Positions 57,343-64,000 of a DNA stretch of 64,000 bases are shown here, one piece after another (the stretch's first letter is position 1; every line of letters starts with the position of its first letter). The notes under the pieces are model-generated. The model saw only the letters and a list, made by a program, of their open reading frames with translations. It did not search any database and was not told the DNA's origin. Origin of the DNA: Streptomyces ficellus (GTDB lineage Bacteria > Actinomycetota > Actinomycetes > Streptomycetales > Streptomycetaceae). Both the position numbers and the translations under genes were made by a program. The stretch lies in NCBI RefSeq assembly GCF_030406405.1, contig NZ_JAUEPL010000028.1, forward strand, positions 26,243 to 90,242. The letters run 5' to 3'.

Positions 57343-58635
57343 TCATCCGTGCGCCGCCTCGTGTTCGCAGGCGTCCTCCGTGCCGTGCACGTCCCACGCC
57401 GGGAAGGGGTCGGCCCAGGGGCCCGTCTCGCCCTCCGTCAGGAGGCACGCGTGCAGTGCCTCGTGCAGCGTGTCGGCGCGCAGGTCCGTGCCGATGAAGA
57501 CCAGCTCCTGGCCCTGGCCGCCGTCCTCCCGGGCGCCGGACGGCTCGGACCGGGCGACCGACCCGGCCTGGGACCACAGCCCCGTCACATGGTCGCGGCC
57601 GGCCAGCCGGAAGAACCCCTTCGAGCGCAGGACCTGGCCGTACGCCCCGCTGTCCATGCCCTCGGTGACGAACCGCCACAGCCGCTCGGGGTGGAAGGCG
57701 CGGTCGGCGCGGAAGACGGTGGAGGAGATGCCGTACTCCTCGGTCTCCGGGACGTGGTCGCCGTTGAGCTCCATGACCCAGCCGGGCGCCTGCTGGGCGC
57801 GCTCCAGGTCGAACAGGCCGGTGCCCAGGACGTCCTTGAGGTCCACCCGGCCGCGCTCGGCGGTCACGATCCGGGCGACCGGGTTGAGGCGGGTGACGGC
57901 GGCGGTCAGGCGCGCCGCGTCCTCCTCGCCCACCAGGTCGAGCTTGTTGACGACGATGACGTCCGCGAACTCGATCTGGTCCATCAGCAGGTCGCTGACC
58001 GTGCGTTCGTCATCTTCGTACTGGTCCAGGCCCCGTTCGGCGAGCCCGTCGCCGCCCGCCAGCTCGGGCAGGAAGTTCGCCGCGTCCACGACCGTGACCA
58101 TGGTGTCGAGCCGGGCCAGGTCGCCGAGTGTCGCGCCGTCGTCGCGCGGGAAGGCGAAGGTCGCGGCGACGGGCATGGGCTCCGAGATGCCGCTGGACTC
58201 GATGAGGAGGTAGTCGAACCGCCCCTCGCGCGCCAGCCGGTCCACCTCCTCCAGGAGGTCGTCGCGCAGGGTGCAGCAGATGCACCCGTTGGTCATCTCG
58301 ACGAGCCGTTCCTCGGTGCGGGAGAGTGCCGCCTCGCCGCCGCGCACGAGGGCGGCGTCGATGTTGACCTCGCTCATGTCGTTGACGATCACGGCGACCC
58401 GCAGCCCCTCCCGGTTGCCCAGGACGTGGTTGAGGAGGGTCGTCTTGCCGGCGCCGAGGAAGCCGGAGAGGACGGTGACCGGCAGACGCCGGTCGGTGCC
58501 GGTCCCGGTCGCCGTGCCGGTGCCGGTCGTGGTGCCCGTGGCGGTCGCCGCGCCCGTCGCCGTGCCGGTGGCGGTCGCCGTCGCCGTGCCCGCGCCCGTG
58601 CGGCCCGCCGTGCCGGTCGCCGTGGTCGTCGTCAT
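57343..58635 (-). CDS. CobW/COG0523 GTPase (zinc metallochaperone type)
   Basis: A 430-residue GTPase. VTVLSGFLGAGKTTLLNHVL is the G1 loop; GCICCTLRDDL carries the CxCC metal motif; VVNKLDLVG is the specificity motif. The C-terminus has HGTEDACEHEAAHG, an extra His/Cys metal site. Residues 2-48 are a Thr/Gly/Ala repeat (GTATATG...) coded by tandem GCCGTGCCGGTG-like DNA, so the length of this region is probably variable. It follows the L32 gene by 5 nt and would be co-induced under zinc shortage. Confidence 0.9.
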   Translation of the reverse strand: MTTTTATGTAGRTGAGTATATATGTATGAATATGTTTGTGTATGTGTDRRLPVTVLSGFLGAGKTTLLNHVLGNREGLRVAVIVNDMSEVNIDAALVRGGEAALSRTEERLVEMTNGCICCTLRDDLLEEVDRLAREGRFDYLLIESSGISEPMPVAATFAFPRDDGATLGDLARLDTMVTVVDAANFLPELAGGDGLAERGLDQYEDDERTVSDLLMDQIEFADVIVVNKLDLVGEEDAARLTAAVTRLNPVARIVTAERGRVDLKDVLGTGLFDLERAQQAPGWVMELNGDHVPETEEYGISSTVFRADRAFHPERLWRFVTEGMDSGAYGQVLRSKGFFRLAGRDHVTGLWSQAGSVARSEPSGAREDGGQGQELVFIGTDLRADTLHEALHACLLTEGETGPWADPFPAWDVHGTEDACEHEAAHG

Positions 58636-58640
58636 CGCGC

Positions 58641-58811
58641 TCAGCCCTCCGGGTGGATCAGGCCGCGCTCGTACGCCTTCACCAGGCGCTGCGGCACCTG
58701 ATAGACCGAGCCGTCGACCGTGACCGGCACCAGCTGGGGCGTGGACGCCTTCCACTGGGCGCGGCGGTGGCGGGTGTTGGAGCGGGACATCTTCCGCTTG
58801 GGTACGGCCAT
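58641..58811 (-). CDS. rpmF: Ribosomal protein L32, cysteine-free (zinc-independent) form
   Basis: A 56-residue protein MAVPKRKMSRSNTRHRRAQW..., a clear L32. The four zinc-ribbon cysteines of standard L32 are missing, as in the C-minus paralogues that bacteria make when zinc is short. It is first in an operon with a CobW GTPase, and a Zur-like box lies about 44 nt upstream of its start. A normal L32 gene should exist elsewhere in the genome. Confidence 0.92.
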   Translation of the reverse strand: MAVPKRKMSRSNTRHRRAQWKASTPQLVPVTVDGSVYQVPQRLVKAYERGLIHPEG

Positions 58812-58854
58812 GACTGCGAGACCTCCATCGTCGGTACGGTGCGGTCACGCTACC

Positions 58855-58869
58855 TGAAAACGATTGCCA
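58855..58869 (-). promoter_or_regulatory. Zur box candidate for the L32-CobW operon
   Basis: TGAAAACGATTGCCA and its flanks fit the imperfect AT-rich 7-1-7 palindrome of actinobacterial Zur sites. It stands out in the GC-rich background and lies directly before the L32 gene. It abuts the stop codon of the padR gene (58870). Confidence 0.65.
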
Positions 58870-59409
58870 TTAACAATCTCGTCGGTCGAACTCCGCCAGC
58901 GCCTCGGTCAGCCACGCCGTCCAGAACCGCTCCAGCTCGATCCCCCCGCGCAGCACCAGATGCCGCAGCCGGTCCGCCTCGGAGTCCCGCTCCGGCGGGA
59001 ACTGCCGTTCCTCCATCGCCAGGTACTCCGCCAACTGCGCCCGGTGCAGTGCCAGATGGCGGCGCAGCTCATCCCCGAAGCCCTCCGTGCCGACCACCGC
59101 CGCCGCGCGCAGCCGCAGCAGCAGGGCGTCGCGGATCGGCTTGGGGTCCTCGCTCCTGCGTACCCAGGCGGCCAGCTCCGCGCGGCCCGCGGGCAGCACT
59201 TCGTACTCCTTCTTCTGCCCACGGGCCGGAGCCTGGGCGGGCAGGGCCCTGATGTGCCCCGCCTGCTCCAGTTTTCCCAGCTCGCGGTAGATCTGCTGGT
59301 GGGTGGCCGACCAGAAGTAGCCGATCGACCGGTCGAAGCGGCGGGTCAGTTCAAGACCCGAGGACGGCTTCTCGAGCAGAGCGGTCAGGATCGCGTGCGG
59401 GAGTGACAT
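58870..59409 (-). CDS. PadR family transcriptional regulator
   Basis: A 179-residue regulator. LPHAILTALLEKPSSGLELTRRF is the PadR N-terminal winged helix, ATHQQIYRELGKLEQAGHI the recognition part, and RQFPPERDSEADRLRHLVLRGG the C-terminal dimerisation helices. PadR proteins sense phenolics or other small molecules. It lies 23 nt downstream of fadH on the same strand, so it may control that gene. Its stop codon adjoins the Zur-like box of the next operon. Confidence 0.9.
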   Translation of the reverse strand: MSLPHAILTALLEKPSSGLELTRRFDRSIGYFWSATHQQIYRELGKLEQAGHIRALPAQAPARGQKKEYEVLPAGRAELAAWVRRSEDPKPIRDALLLRLRAAAVVGTEGFGDELRRHLALHRAQLAEYLAMEERQFPPERDSEADRLRHLVLRGGIELERFWTAWLTEALAEFDRRDC

Positions 59410-59432
59410 GACCGCATCCTAGGGACGCGTGG

Positions 59433-61460
59433 CTACAGCGCGGCGGCCAGCCGCGTGCCCTGGTCGATCGCCCGCTTGGCGTCCAGCTCCGCCGCGACGT
59501 CGGCGCCCCCGATCAGGTGGACCGGCACCCCCGCCGCGACGAGCTCCTCGTACAGCTCGCGCCGCGGCTCCTGGCCCGTGCACAGCACCACCGTGTCGAC
59601 CGGCAGGGTACGGGCCTGGCCGTCCACCGTGATGTGCAGCCCCTCGTCGTCGATCCGCTCGTACGACGCGCCCGCGACCATCGTCACGCCCCGGTGCTTG
59701 AGCTCCGTGCGGTGGATCCAGCCCGTCGTCTTGCCCAGCCCCGCGCCGACCTTGGACGCCTTGCGCTGGAGCAGGTGCACGGTGCGCGGCGGCTTCGGCC
59801 GCTCGGGCGCGCGCAGCCCGCCGCGCTCCCCGTAGGAGGTGTCGACGCCCCACTGCCGGAAGTACGTCTCGGGGTCCCGGCTCGCGCCCTCGCCCCCGTC
59901 CGTCAGGAACTCCGCCACGTCGAAGCCGATCCCGCCCGCGCCGATGACCGCCACCCGCTCGCCGACCGGAGCGCCGTCCCGCAGCACGTCCAGGTAGCTG
60001 ACGACGCTCGGGTGGTCGACGCCCTCGATGACGGGCGTGCGCGGGGTGACACCGGTCGCGACGACCACCTCGTCGTACCCGGACAGCAGCTCGGCGGTGG
60101 CGTACGTACCGAGCTTCACCGCCACGCCGCGCAGCTGGAGCTGGGTACGGAAGTAGCGCAGCGTCTCGTCGAACTCCTCCTTGCCCGGTACCCGCTTGGC
60201 GATGTTGAGCTGCCCGCCGACCTCGTCCGCCGCGTCGAACAGCGTGACGTCATGGCCGCGTTCGGCGGCCGAGACCGAGCAGGCGAGCCCGGCCGGACCG
60301 GCTCCGACGACCGCGATCCGCTTGCGCAGCCGGGTGGGGGAGAGGACCAGCTCGGTCTCGTGGCAGGCGCGCGCGTTGACCAGGCAGGAGGTGATCTTCC
60401 CGCTGAAGGTGTGGTCCAGGCAGGCCTGGTTGCAGCCGATGCAGGTGTTGATGGTCTCCGGCCGGCCCTCCGCGGCCTTCGCGACGAAGTCGGGGTCGGC
60501 GAGGAACGGCCTGGCCATCGACACCATGTCGGCGCGCCCCTCCGCGAGCAGCCGCTCCGCCACCTCAGGGGTGTTGATGCGGTTGCTGGTGACCAGCGGG
60601 ATGGACACCGAGCCCATCAGCCGCTGGGTGACCCAGGTGTACGCGCCGCGCGGCACCGACGTGGCGATGGTGGGAATACGGGCCTCGTGCCAGCCGATAC
60701 CGGTGTTGATGATCGTCGCGCCCGCCTCCTCGACCGCCTCGGCGAGCGTGACGACCTCCTCCAGGGACGACCCGCCCGGCACCAGGTCCAGCATGGAGAG
60801 CCGGTAGATCAGGATGAAATCCTTGCCCAGCCGCTCCCGCGTACGGCGGACGATCTCCAGCGGGAAGCGGACCCGGTTGTCGTACGAGCCGCCCCACCGG
60901 TCCTCGCGCCGGTTGGTCGCCGCCGCGATGAACTCGTTGATCAGATAGCCCTCGGAGCCCATGATCTCGACTCCGTCGTACCCCGCCGACTTCGCCAGCT
61001 CGGCGGCGCGGACGTAGTCCTCGATGGTCCGCTCGATCTCGTCATCGGTCAGCTCGTTCGGTACGAAGGGGCTGATCGGCGCCTGGAGCGCGCTCGGCGC
61101 GACCAGGTCGCGGTGGTAGGCGTACCGCCCGAAGTGCAGGATCTGCATCGCGATGCGCCCGCCCGCCGCGTGCACCGCCTCGGTGACCACGCGGTGCTCG
61201 GCGGCCTCCTCCTCGGTGGTGAGCTTGGCCCCGCCCTCGTAGGGCCGGCCCGCCTCGTTCGGCGCGATGCCGCCGGTCACGATCAGCCCGACACCGCCGC
61301 GGGCCCGGGCGGCGTAGAACGCGGCCATGCGCGCGAAGCCGTTCTCGGCCTCCTCCAGCCCGATGTGCATCGACCCCATGAGCACCCGGTTGGGCAGGGT
61401 GGTGAACCCGAGGTCCAGCGGGCTGAGCAGATGCGGGTACGGAGTCGGGGTCGTCGTCAT
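59433..61460 (-). CDS. fadH: NADPH-dependent 2,4-dienoyl-CoA reductase
   Basis: A 675-residue flavoprotein of the old-yellow-enzyme class with TIM barrel, Fe-S cluster and NAD(P)/FAD domains. TCIGCNQACLDHTFSGKITSC followed by LVNARAC holds the 4Fe-4S cysteines (around residues 339-360), VAVVGAGPAGLACSVSAAERG the FAD loop and VAVIGAGGIGFDVAEFL the NADPH loop. It reduces 2,4-dienoyl-CoA in the breakdown of unsaturated fatty acids. Normal family length, so complete. ATG 61460 fits the family. PadR follows. Confidence 0.93.
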   Translation of the reverse strand: MTTTPTPYPHLLSPLDLGFTTLPNRVLMGSMHIGLEEAENGFARMAAFYAARARGGVGLIVTGGIAPNEAGRPYEGGAKLTTEEEAAEHRVVTEAVHAAGGRIAMQILHFGRYAYHRDLVAPSALQAPISPFVPNELTDDEIERTIEDYVRAAELAKSAGYDGVEIMGSEGYLINEFIAAATNRREDRWGGSYDNRVRFPLEIVRRTRERLGKDFILIYRLSMLDLVPGGSSLEEVVTLAEAVEEAGATIINTGIGWHEARIPTIATSVPRGAYTWVTQRLMGSVSIPLVTSNRINTPEVAERLLAEGRADMVSMARPFLADPDFVAKAAEGRPETINTCIGCNQACLDHTFSGKITSCLVNARACHETELVLSPTRLRKRIAVVGAGPAGLACSVSAAERGHDVTLFDAADEVGGQLNIAKRVPGKEEFDETLRYFRTQLQLRGVAVKLGTYATAELLSGYDEVVVATGVTPRTPVIEGVDHPSVVSYLDVLRDGAPVGERVAVIGAGGIGFDVAEFLTDGGEGASRDPETYFRQWGVDTSYGERGGLRAPERPKPPRTVHLLQRKASKVGAGLGKTTGWIHRTELKHRGVTMVAGASYERIDDEGLHITVDGQARTLPVDTVVLCTGQEPRRELYEELVAAGVPVHLIGGADVAAELDAKRAIDQGTRLAAAL

Positions 61461-61586
61461 GGGGGCGCCTCCTCGCGCGGTGTCGTCGCCCCAGTTCTAG
61501 ACGGTCCACCGTCCTTGTGCAACAAGTTGCATAAGAATCCCCGGGTGAGCTCGGACACGGCGTTCCGCGAGTCGGACCTGATGGAG

Positions 61587-61985
61587 TCAGACGGCGTTGA
61601 GGATGCGGCAGACCGGGCCCTCCGGGCAGGTGCTCGGGTCGGTGGCGTCCGCCGCGTCCTTCAGGTCCAGGAGCGCGGCCCGGGCCCGGGTCAGTTCGGC
61701 GATCCGCTCCTCGACCTGCCGCAGGTGCTCGGCGACGAGCGCGCCGACATGGGCGCACGGGGCCTCGCCGCCGTCGCGGATGATGAGCACCTCGCGGATC
61801 TCCGCGAGGGTGAGCCCGGCGGCCTGGGCGTTGCGGATGAAGGCGAGCCGGGCGGCGGCCTGCGGCGGGTAGTCGCGGTAGCCGGAGGGGGTGCGGGGCG
61901 GCTTGGGCATCAGCCCGGCCTGCTCATAGAACCGGATGGCCTTCGTACTGATCCCGGCCGTGCTCGCGAGGGCTCCGATGCGCAT
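61587..61985 (-). CDS. MerR family soft-metal sensor
   Basis: A 132-residue regulator: IGALASTAGISTKAIRFYEQ is the MerR winged helix, followed by a coiled-coil helix. Three cysteines (77, 120 and 126) lie where Hg/Zn/Cu sensors of the MerR group have theirs (before the dimer helix and in the C-terminal loop CPEGPVC). It is divergent from an organomercurial-lyase-like gene, across a promoter with a perfect dyad in an over-long spacer. The metal may be mercury, but lead or zinc cannot be excluded. Confidence 0.88.
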   Translation of the reverse strand: MRIGALASTAGISTKAIRFYEQAGLMPKPPRTPSGYRDYPPQAAARLAFIRNAQAAGLTLAEIREVLIIRDGGEAPCAHVGALVAEHLRQVEERIAELTRARAALLDLKDAADATDPSTCPEGPVCRILNAV

Positions 61986-62001
61986 GCCCTCACCGTACGC
62001 C

Positions 62002-62032
62002 TTGACCTTCCACCGCACGGGAAGGTTTAGCG
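62002..62032 (+). promoter_or_regulatory. MerR-type promoter with central dyad
   Basis: TTGACC (62002-62007), 19 nt, TTAGCG (62027-62032). Within the spacer ACCTTCC (62005-62011) and GGAAGGT (62020-62026) form a perfect inverted repeat. The over-long 19-nt spacer plus dyad is the hallmark of MerR-activated promoters. The -10 ends 8 nt before the lyase ATG, so that mRNA is probably leaderless. Confidence 0.75.
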
Positions 62033-62040
62033 TCGGCGTC

Positions 62041-62964
62041 ATGGAACTGACCGTGTTGACGGTGCCCGGCTGCCCCACCGCGCAGGCGCTGCGCCGACGC
62101 CTGGAGGAGACGCTCGACGCCGAGGACGCGCGGCGGGTGGAGTGGCGCGAGGTGCACGATGACGCCGAGGCCGTACGGCTGGGCATGCATGGCTCCCCGA
62201 CCCTGCTCGTGAACGGCGCCGATCCCTTCGTACGGGAGGGGGAGCCGGCGAGCCTGTCGTGCCGGGTGCGTTCCGGCGTGCCGTCCGTGGAACGCCTGCG
62301 GGCCGTCCTCGCGGAGGCGCGCACCACGGAGATGGCCGACAGGGCCGGTCGCGGGCGGCTCGCGCCCGTCGAAGGCGGGCAGCGCGCGGTGCAGCAGGCT
62401 GTCCTGCGGTCCTTCGCCACCCATGGACGGCCACCGACGACGGTTGAACTGGCGGCCGCGGCCGAGCCCTCCGGGCTACCCGCGGACCGGGTGCTCGCCG
62501 AGCTGGCAGCCGCCGACTACCTGAGTCTCGACGAGGCCGGCGCGATCCGCGCCGCCTACCCCTTCTCACCCGTCCCCACCGCACACCAGGTGCGCATCGC
62601 CGACGGGCCACGCGTGTGGGCCATGTGCGCCATCGACGCCCTGGGCATCGCCCCCATGCTCGGCCGCGACGCCGACATCCACTCGGCCGACCCGGTGACC
62701 GGGCAACCGGTCACCGTCACCTTCCGCGGCTCCACGGCGACGTGGGACCCCGCCTCGGCCGTGGTGCTCGTGTCCACCGGCTCCTGCGCCGGCCCGGCGG
62801 TGGACGCCTGCTGCCCCGACCTGAACTTCTTCGCGAGCCCCGACACGGCACGGCGCTGGAGCGACGACCACCCGGAGGCGCGGGCGGGGATGGTGAGCCG
62901 GCAGCGGGCGGAAGAGCTCGGCCGCGAGATCTTCGGCCCGCTGCTCGCGGCTTCGGCCGGGTGA
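62041..62964 (+). CDS. Thioredoxin-like/organomercurial lyase (MerB) fusion protein
   Basis: A 307-residue protein. Residues 1-90 look like a thioredoxin/glutaredoxin fold with VPGCPTAQAL (Cys11) and the cis-Pro block GSPTLLVNG. Residues about 110-300 are a MerB lyase domain: RVWAMCAIDALGIA keeps Cys196 and Asp199, and ACCPDLNFFASPDTARRW keeps Cys258, matching the catalytic Cys96, Asp99 and Cys159 of MerB. The enzyme should cleave carbon-mercury bonds. No merA reductase or mer transport gene is present in the window. The start is near the promoter -10, so translation is probably leaderless. Confidence 0.87.
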   Translation: MELTVLTVPGCPTAQALRRRLEETLDAEDARRVEWREVHDDAEAVRLGMHGSPTLLVNGADPFVREGEPASLSCRVRSGVPSVERLRAVLAEARTTEMADRAGRGRLAPVEGGQRAVQQAVLRSFATHGRPPTTVELAAAAEPSGLPADRVLAELAAADYLSLDEAGAIRAAYPFSPVPTAHQVRIADGPRVWAMCAIDALGIAPMLGRDADIHSADPVTGQPVTVTFRGSTATWDPASAVVLVSTGSCAGPAVDACCPDLNFFASPDTARRWSDDHPEARAGMVSRQRAEELGREIFGPLLAASAG

Positions 62965-63006
62965 CCGGCCCTACGGTCGGTGACCGCCGCCGCCCGCTGC
63001 TCGCCG

Positions 63007-63852
63007 CTACGGCCCTGAGACCGCCGCCGCCCACTCCTCCAGCTCTTCCGGGGTGCGCGGCCCGGGGGCGTCCGCGCCCAGCAGGCCCCGCTCCCGCAGC
63101 ACCCCGGCCACCGCCATGCCCCAGGGGCGGCGCAGCCGCGCCGCGCCCAGCAGTGCCCGGTCGGCCAGCAGTTCCGCCACCGGGCCGGTACGCAGCCCGT
63201 CCGGGGTCAGCACCGCCGCGTCGTCCGCCCACCGCAGCGCCAGGTCCACGTCGTGCGTGGCCATCACGACCGTCGTCCCGGACGCCCGCAGCCGGTCCAG
63301 CACCGCCAGCAGCCGCTCCTGGCCGTGCGGGTCCAGACCCGCTGTCGGCTCGTCCAGGATCAGCACCCGGGGCCGCATCGCGACCGCCCCCGCGATCGCC
63401 GCCCGCTTGCGCTGCCCGTACGACAGCAGGTGCGTCGGCCGGTCCTCCAGCGCCGTGATGTCCAGCGCCTCCAGGGCCTCGCGCACCCGCTCCCGTACCT
63501 CCGCCTCCGCCAGGCCCAGGTTCATCGGCCCGAACGACACGTCCTGACCCACCGACGCGGCGAACAGCTGGTCGTCCGGGTCCTGCACGACCAGCTGCAC
63601 CGTCGTACGCAGCCGGGTCAGCCCCGCCCTGTCGTACGACACGTCCTCGCCGCGCAGCCGCAGCCGCCCGCTCGCGCACCGCAGGCCGCCGCTCAGCAGC
63701 CGCAGCATCGTCGTCTTGCCGCTGCCGTTGCGGCCGAGCAGCGCGATCGAACGCCCCTCGGGCACGGCGAAGTCGATGCCCGACAGCACTGCCGGGCCCT
63801 CCTCGTAGGCGTATCCGGCACCCACCAGTTCCACGACGGCGTCACGATTCAC
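63007..63852 (-). CDS. cbiO: Energy-coupling factor ABC ATPase (CbiO type)
   Basis: A 281-residue ATPase: LLGRNGSGKTTMLRLLSG (Walker A), VVQDPDDQLFAASVGQDVSFG (the Q-loop typical of cobalt/nickel ECF ATPases), LSYGQRKRAAIAG (signature) and LILDEPTAGLDPHG. It drives import of cobalt or nickel with a CbiQ membrane protein. The GTG at 63852 overlaps the CbiQ stop. Consistent with the metal theme of this end of the window. Confidence 0.9.
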   Translation of the reverse strand: MNRDAVVELVGAGYAYEEGPAVLSGIDFAVPEGRSIALLGRNGSGKTTMLRLLSGGLRCASGRLRLRGEDVSYDRAGLTRLRTTVQLVVQDPDDQLFAASVGQDVSFGPMNLGLAEAEVRERVREALEALDITALEDRPTHLLSYGQRKRAAIAGAVAMRPRVLILDEPTAGLDPHGQERLLAVLDRLRASGTTVVMATHDVDLALRWADDAAVLTPDGLRTGPVAELLADRALLGAARLRRPWGMAVAGVLRERGLLGADAPGPRTPEELEEWAAAVSGP

Positions 63853-64000
63853 GGCAGGAGCCTTTCGAGTACGAGAGTGACGGCGACGAGACCGGCGAGC
63901 AGCGCCCCCGTCGCGCCCAGGAAGCGCCCGGAGACCGTCGCCGGCGGCACCAGCACGCGCAGCGTGCCGTCGTAACCGCGCCCGGCCAGCCCGGTCTGGA
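63849..64000 (-). CDS. cbiQ: CbiQ-type ECF transporter membrane protein (C-terminal part)
   Basis: Only the last 50 codons are present; the gene runs off the right edge. The minus strand reads QTGLAGRGYDGTLRVLVPP followed by a hydrophobic helix (ATGALLAGLVAVTLVLERLLP). This fits the end of CbiQ, with the RGY...G coupling segment before the last helix. The stop overlaps the CbiO start (GTGA). The rest of the operon, probably CbiM/N, would be beyond 64000. Confidence 0.75.
   Translation of the reverse strand, partial: QTGLAGRGYDGTLRVLVPPATVSGRFLGATGALLAGLVAVTLVLERLLP

Overview
The window is very GC-rich DNA from an actinomycete, almost certainly a Streptomyces or close relative. The evidence is frequent GTG starts, tight ATGA/GTGA gene overlaps, GGAGG ribosome sites, two in-frame TTA leucine codons in 64 kb, sigma-B-type promoters (GNNT-N16-GGGTAC) and families typical of streptomycetes (DUF6629, choice-of-anchor A, CHAT-NTPase-TPR). 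I see no tRNA, rRNA, CRISPR array, transposase or prophage. It reads as chromosome-arm-like DNA with small self-contained modules. All functional names rest on motif reading, because no searches were run.

Layout. 1-7.3 kb: a minus-strand surface-glycan locus: an NDP-sugar epimerase cut by the window edge, a YbdK-type carboxylate-amine ligase, then a tightly coupled run of three family 2 glycosyltransferases, two heptosyltransferase-like family 9 enzymes and a GmhB-like phosphatase. About 400 bp of repeat DNA sits at the 5' end of one family 9 gene. 7.3-12.5 kb: an S9 peptidase with a repeat-coded Gly-rich insert, an N-acetylglutaminylglutamine-type amidotransferase with a tiny leader ORF, a DUF2071 protein and a small acidic protein. 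12.5-22.3 kb: a sugar/polyol module: CsbX-type MFS, DeoR repressor, then a coupled operon of two FGGY kinases, a histidine phosphatase and a 2-hydroxyacid dehydrogenase, followed by an SDR and a second MFS. 22.3-30.4 kb: a candidate small RNA, housekeeping and stress genes (SRPBCC, basic amino acid decarboxylase, M20 hydrolase, FUSC protein, stress SDR, catalase). 30.4-32.3 kb: a coupled triad of metallophosphoesterase, BON-like protein and nucleotidyltransferase. 32.3-37.1 kb: repeats, a sortase-anchored surface protein, an ABC exporter and DUF6629.

37.1-42.2 kb is the most interesting locus. A 1387-residue CHAT protease-STAND NTPase-TPR protein faces a two-gene operon (a 53-residue protein and a three-TM membrane protein) across a 128 bp gap holding three 20-bp iterons. 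The large gene carries a TTA codon. It looks like an NTP-dependent conflict or programmed-death system.

42.2-53 kb: a polar amino acid ABC transporter operon, GNAT, cold-shock protein, NUDIX, family 5 uracil-DNA glycosylase, a third FGGY kinase, a hypothetical with a coupled uORF and a 9-copy 17-bp minisatellite, an APC permease and a GntR regulator. 53-64 kb: a metal-handling district: a dehydrogenase remnant, a TTA-containing FAD monooxygenase, a CzrA-type ArsR repressor divergent from a P1B-4 ATPase, a putatively Zur-controlled cysteine-less L32 plus CobW operon, PadR and FadH, a three-cysteine MerR divergent from a thioredoxin-like/MerB fusion, and the start of a cobalt/nickel ECF transporter.
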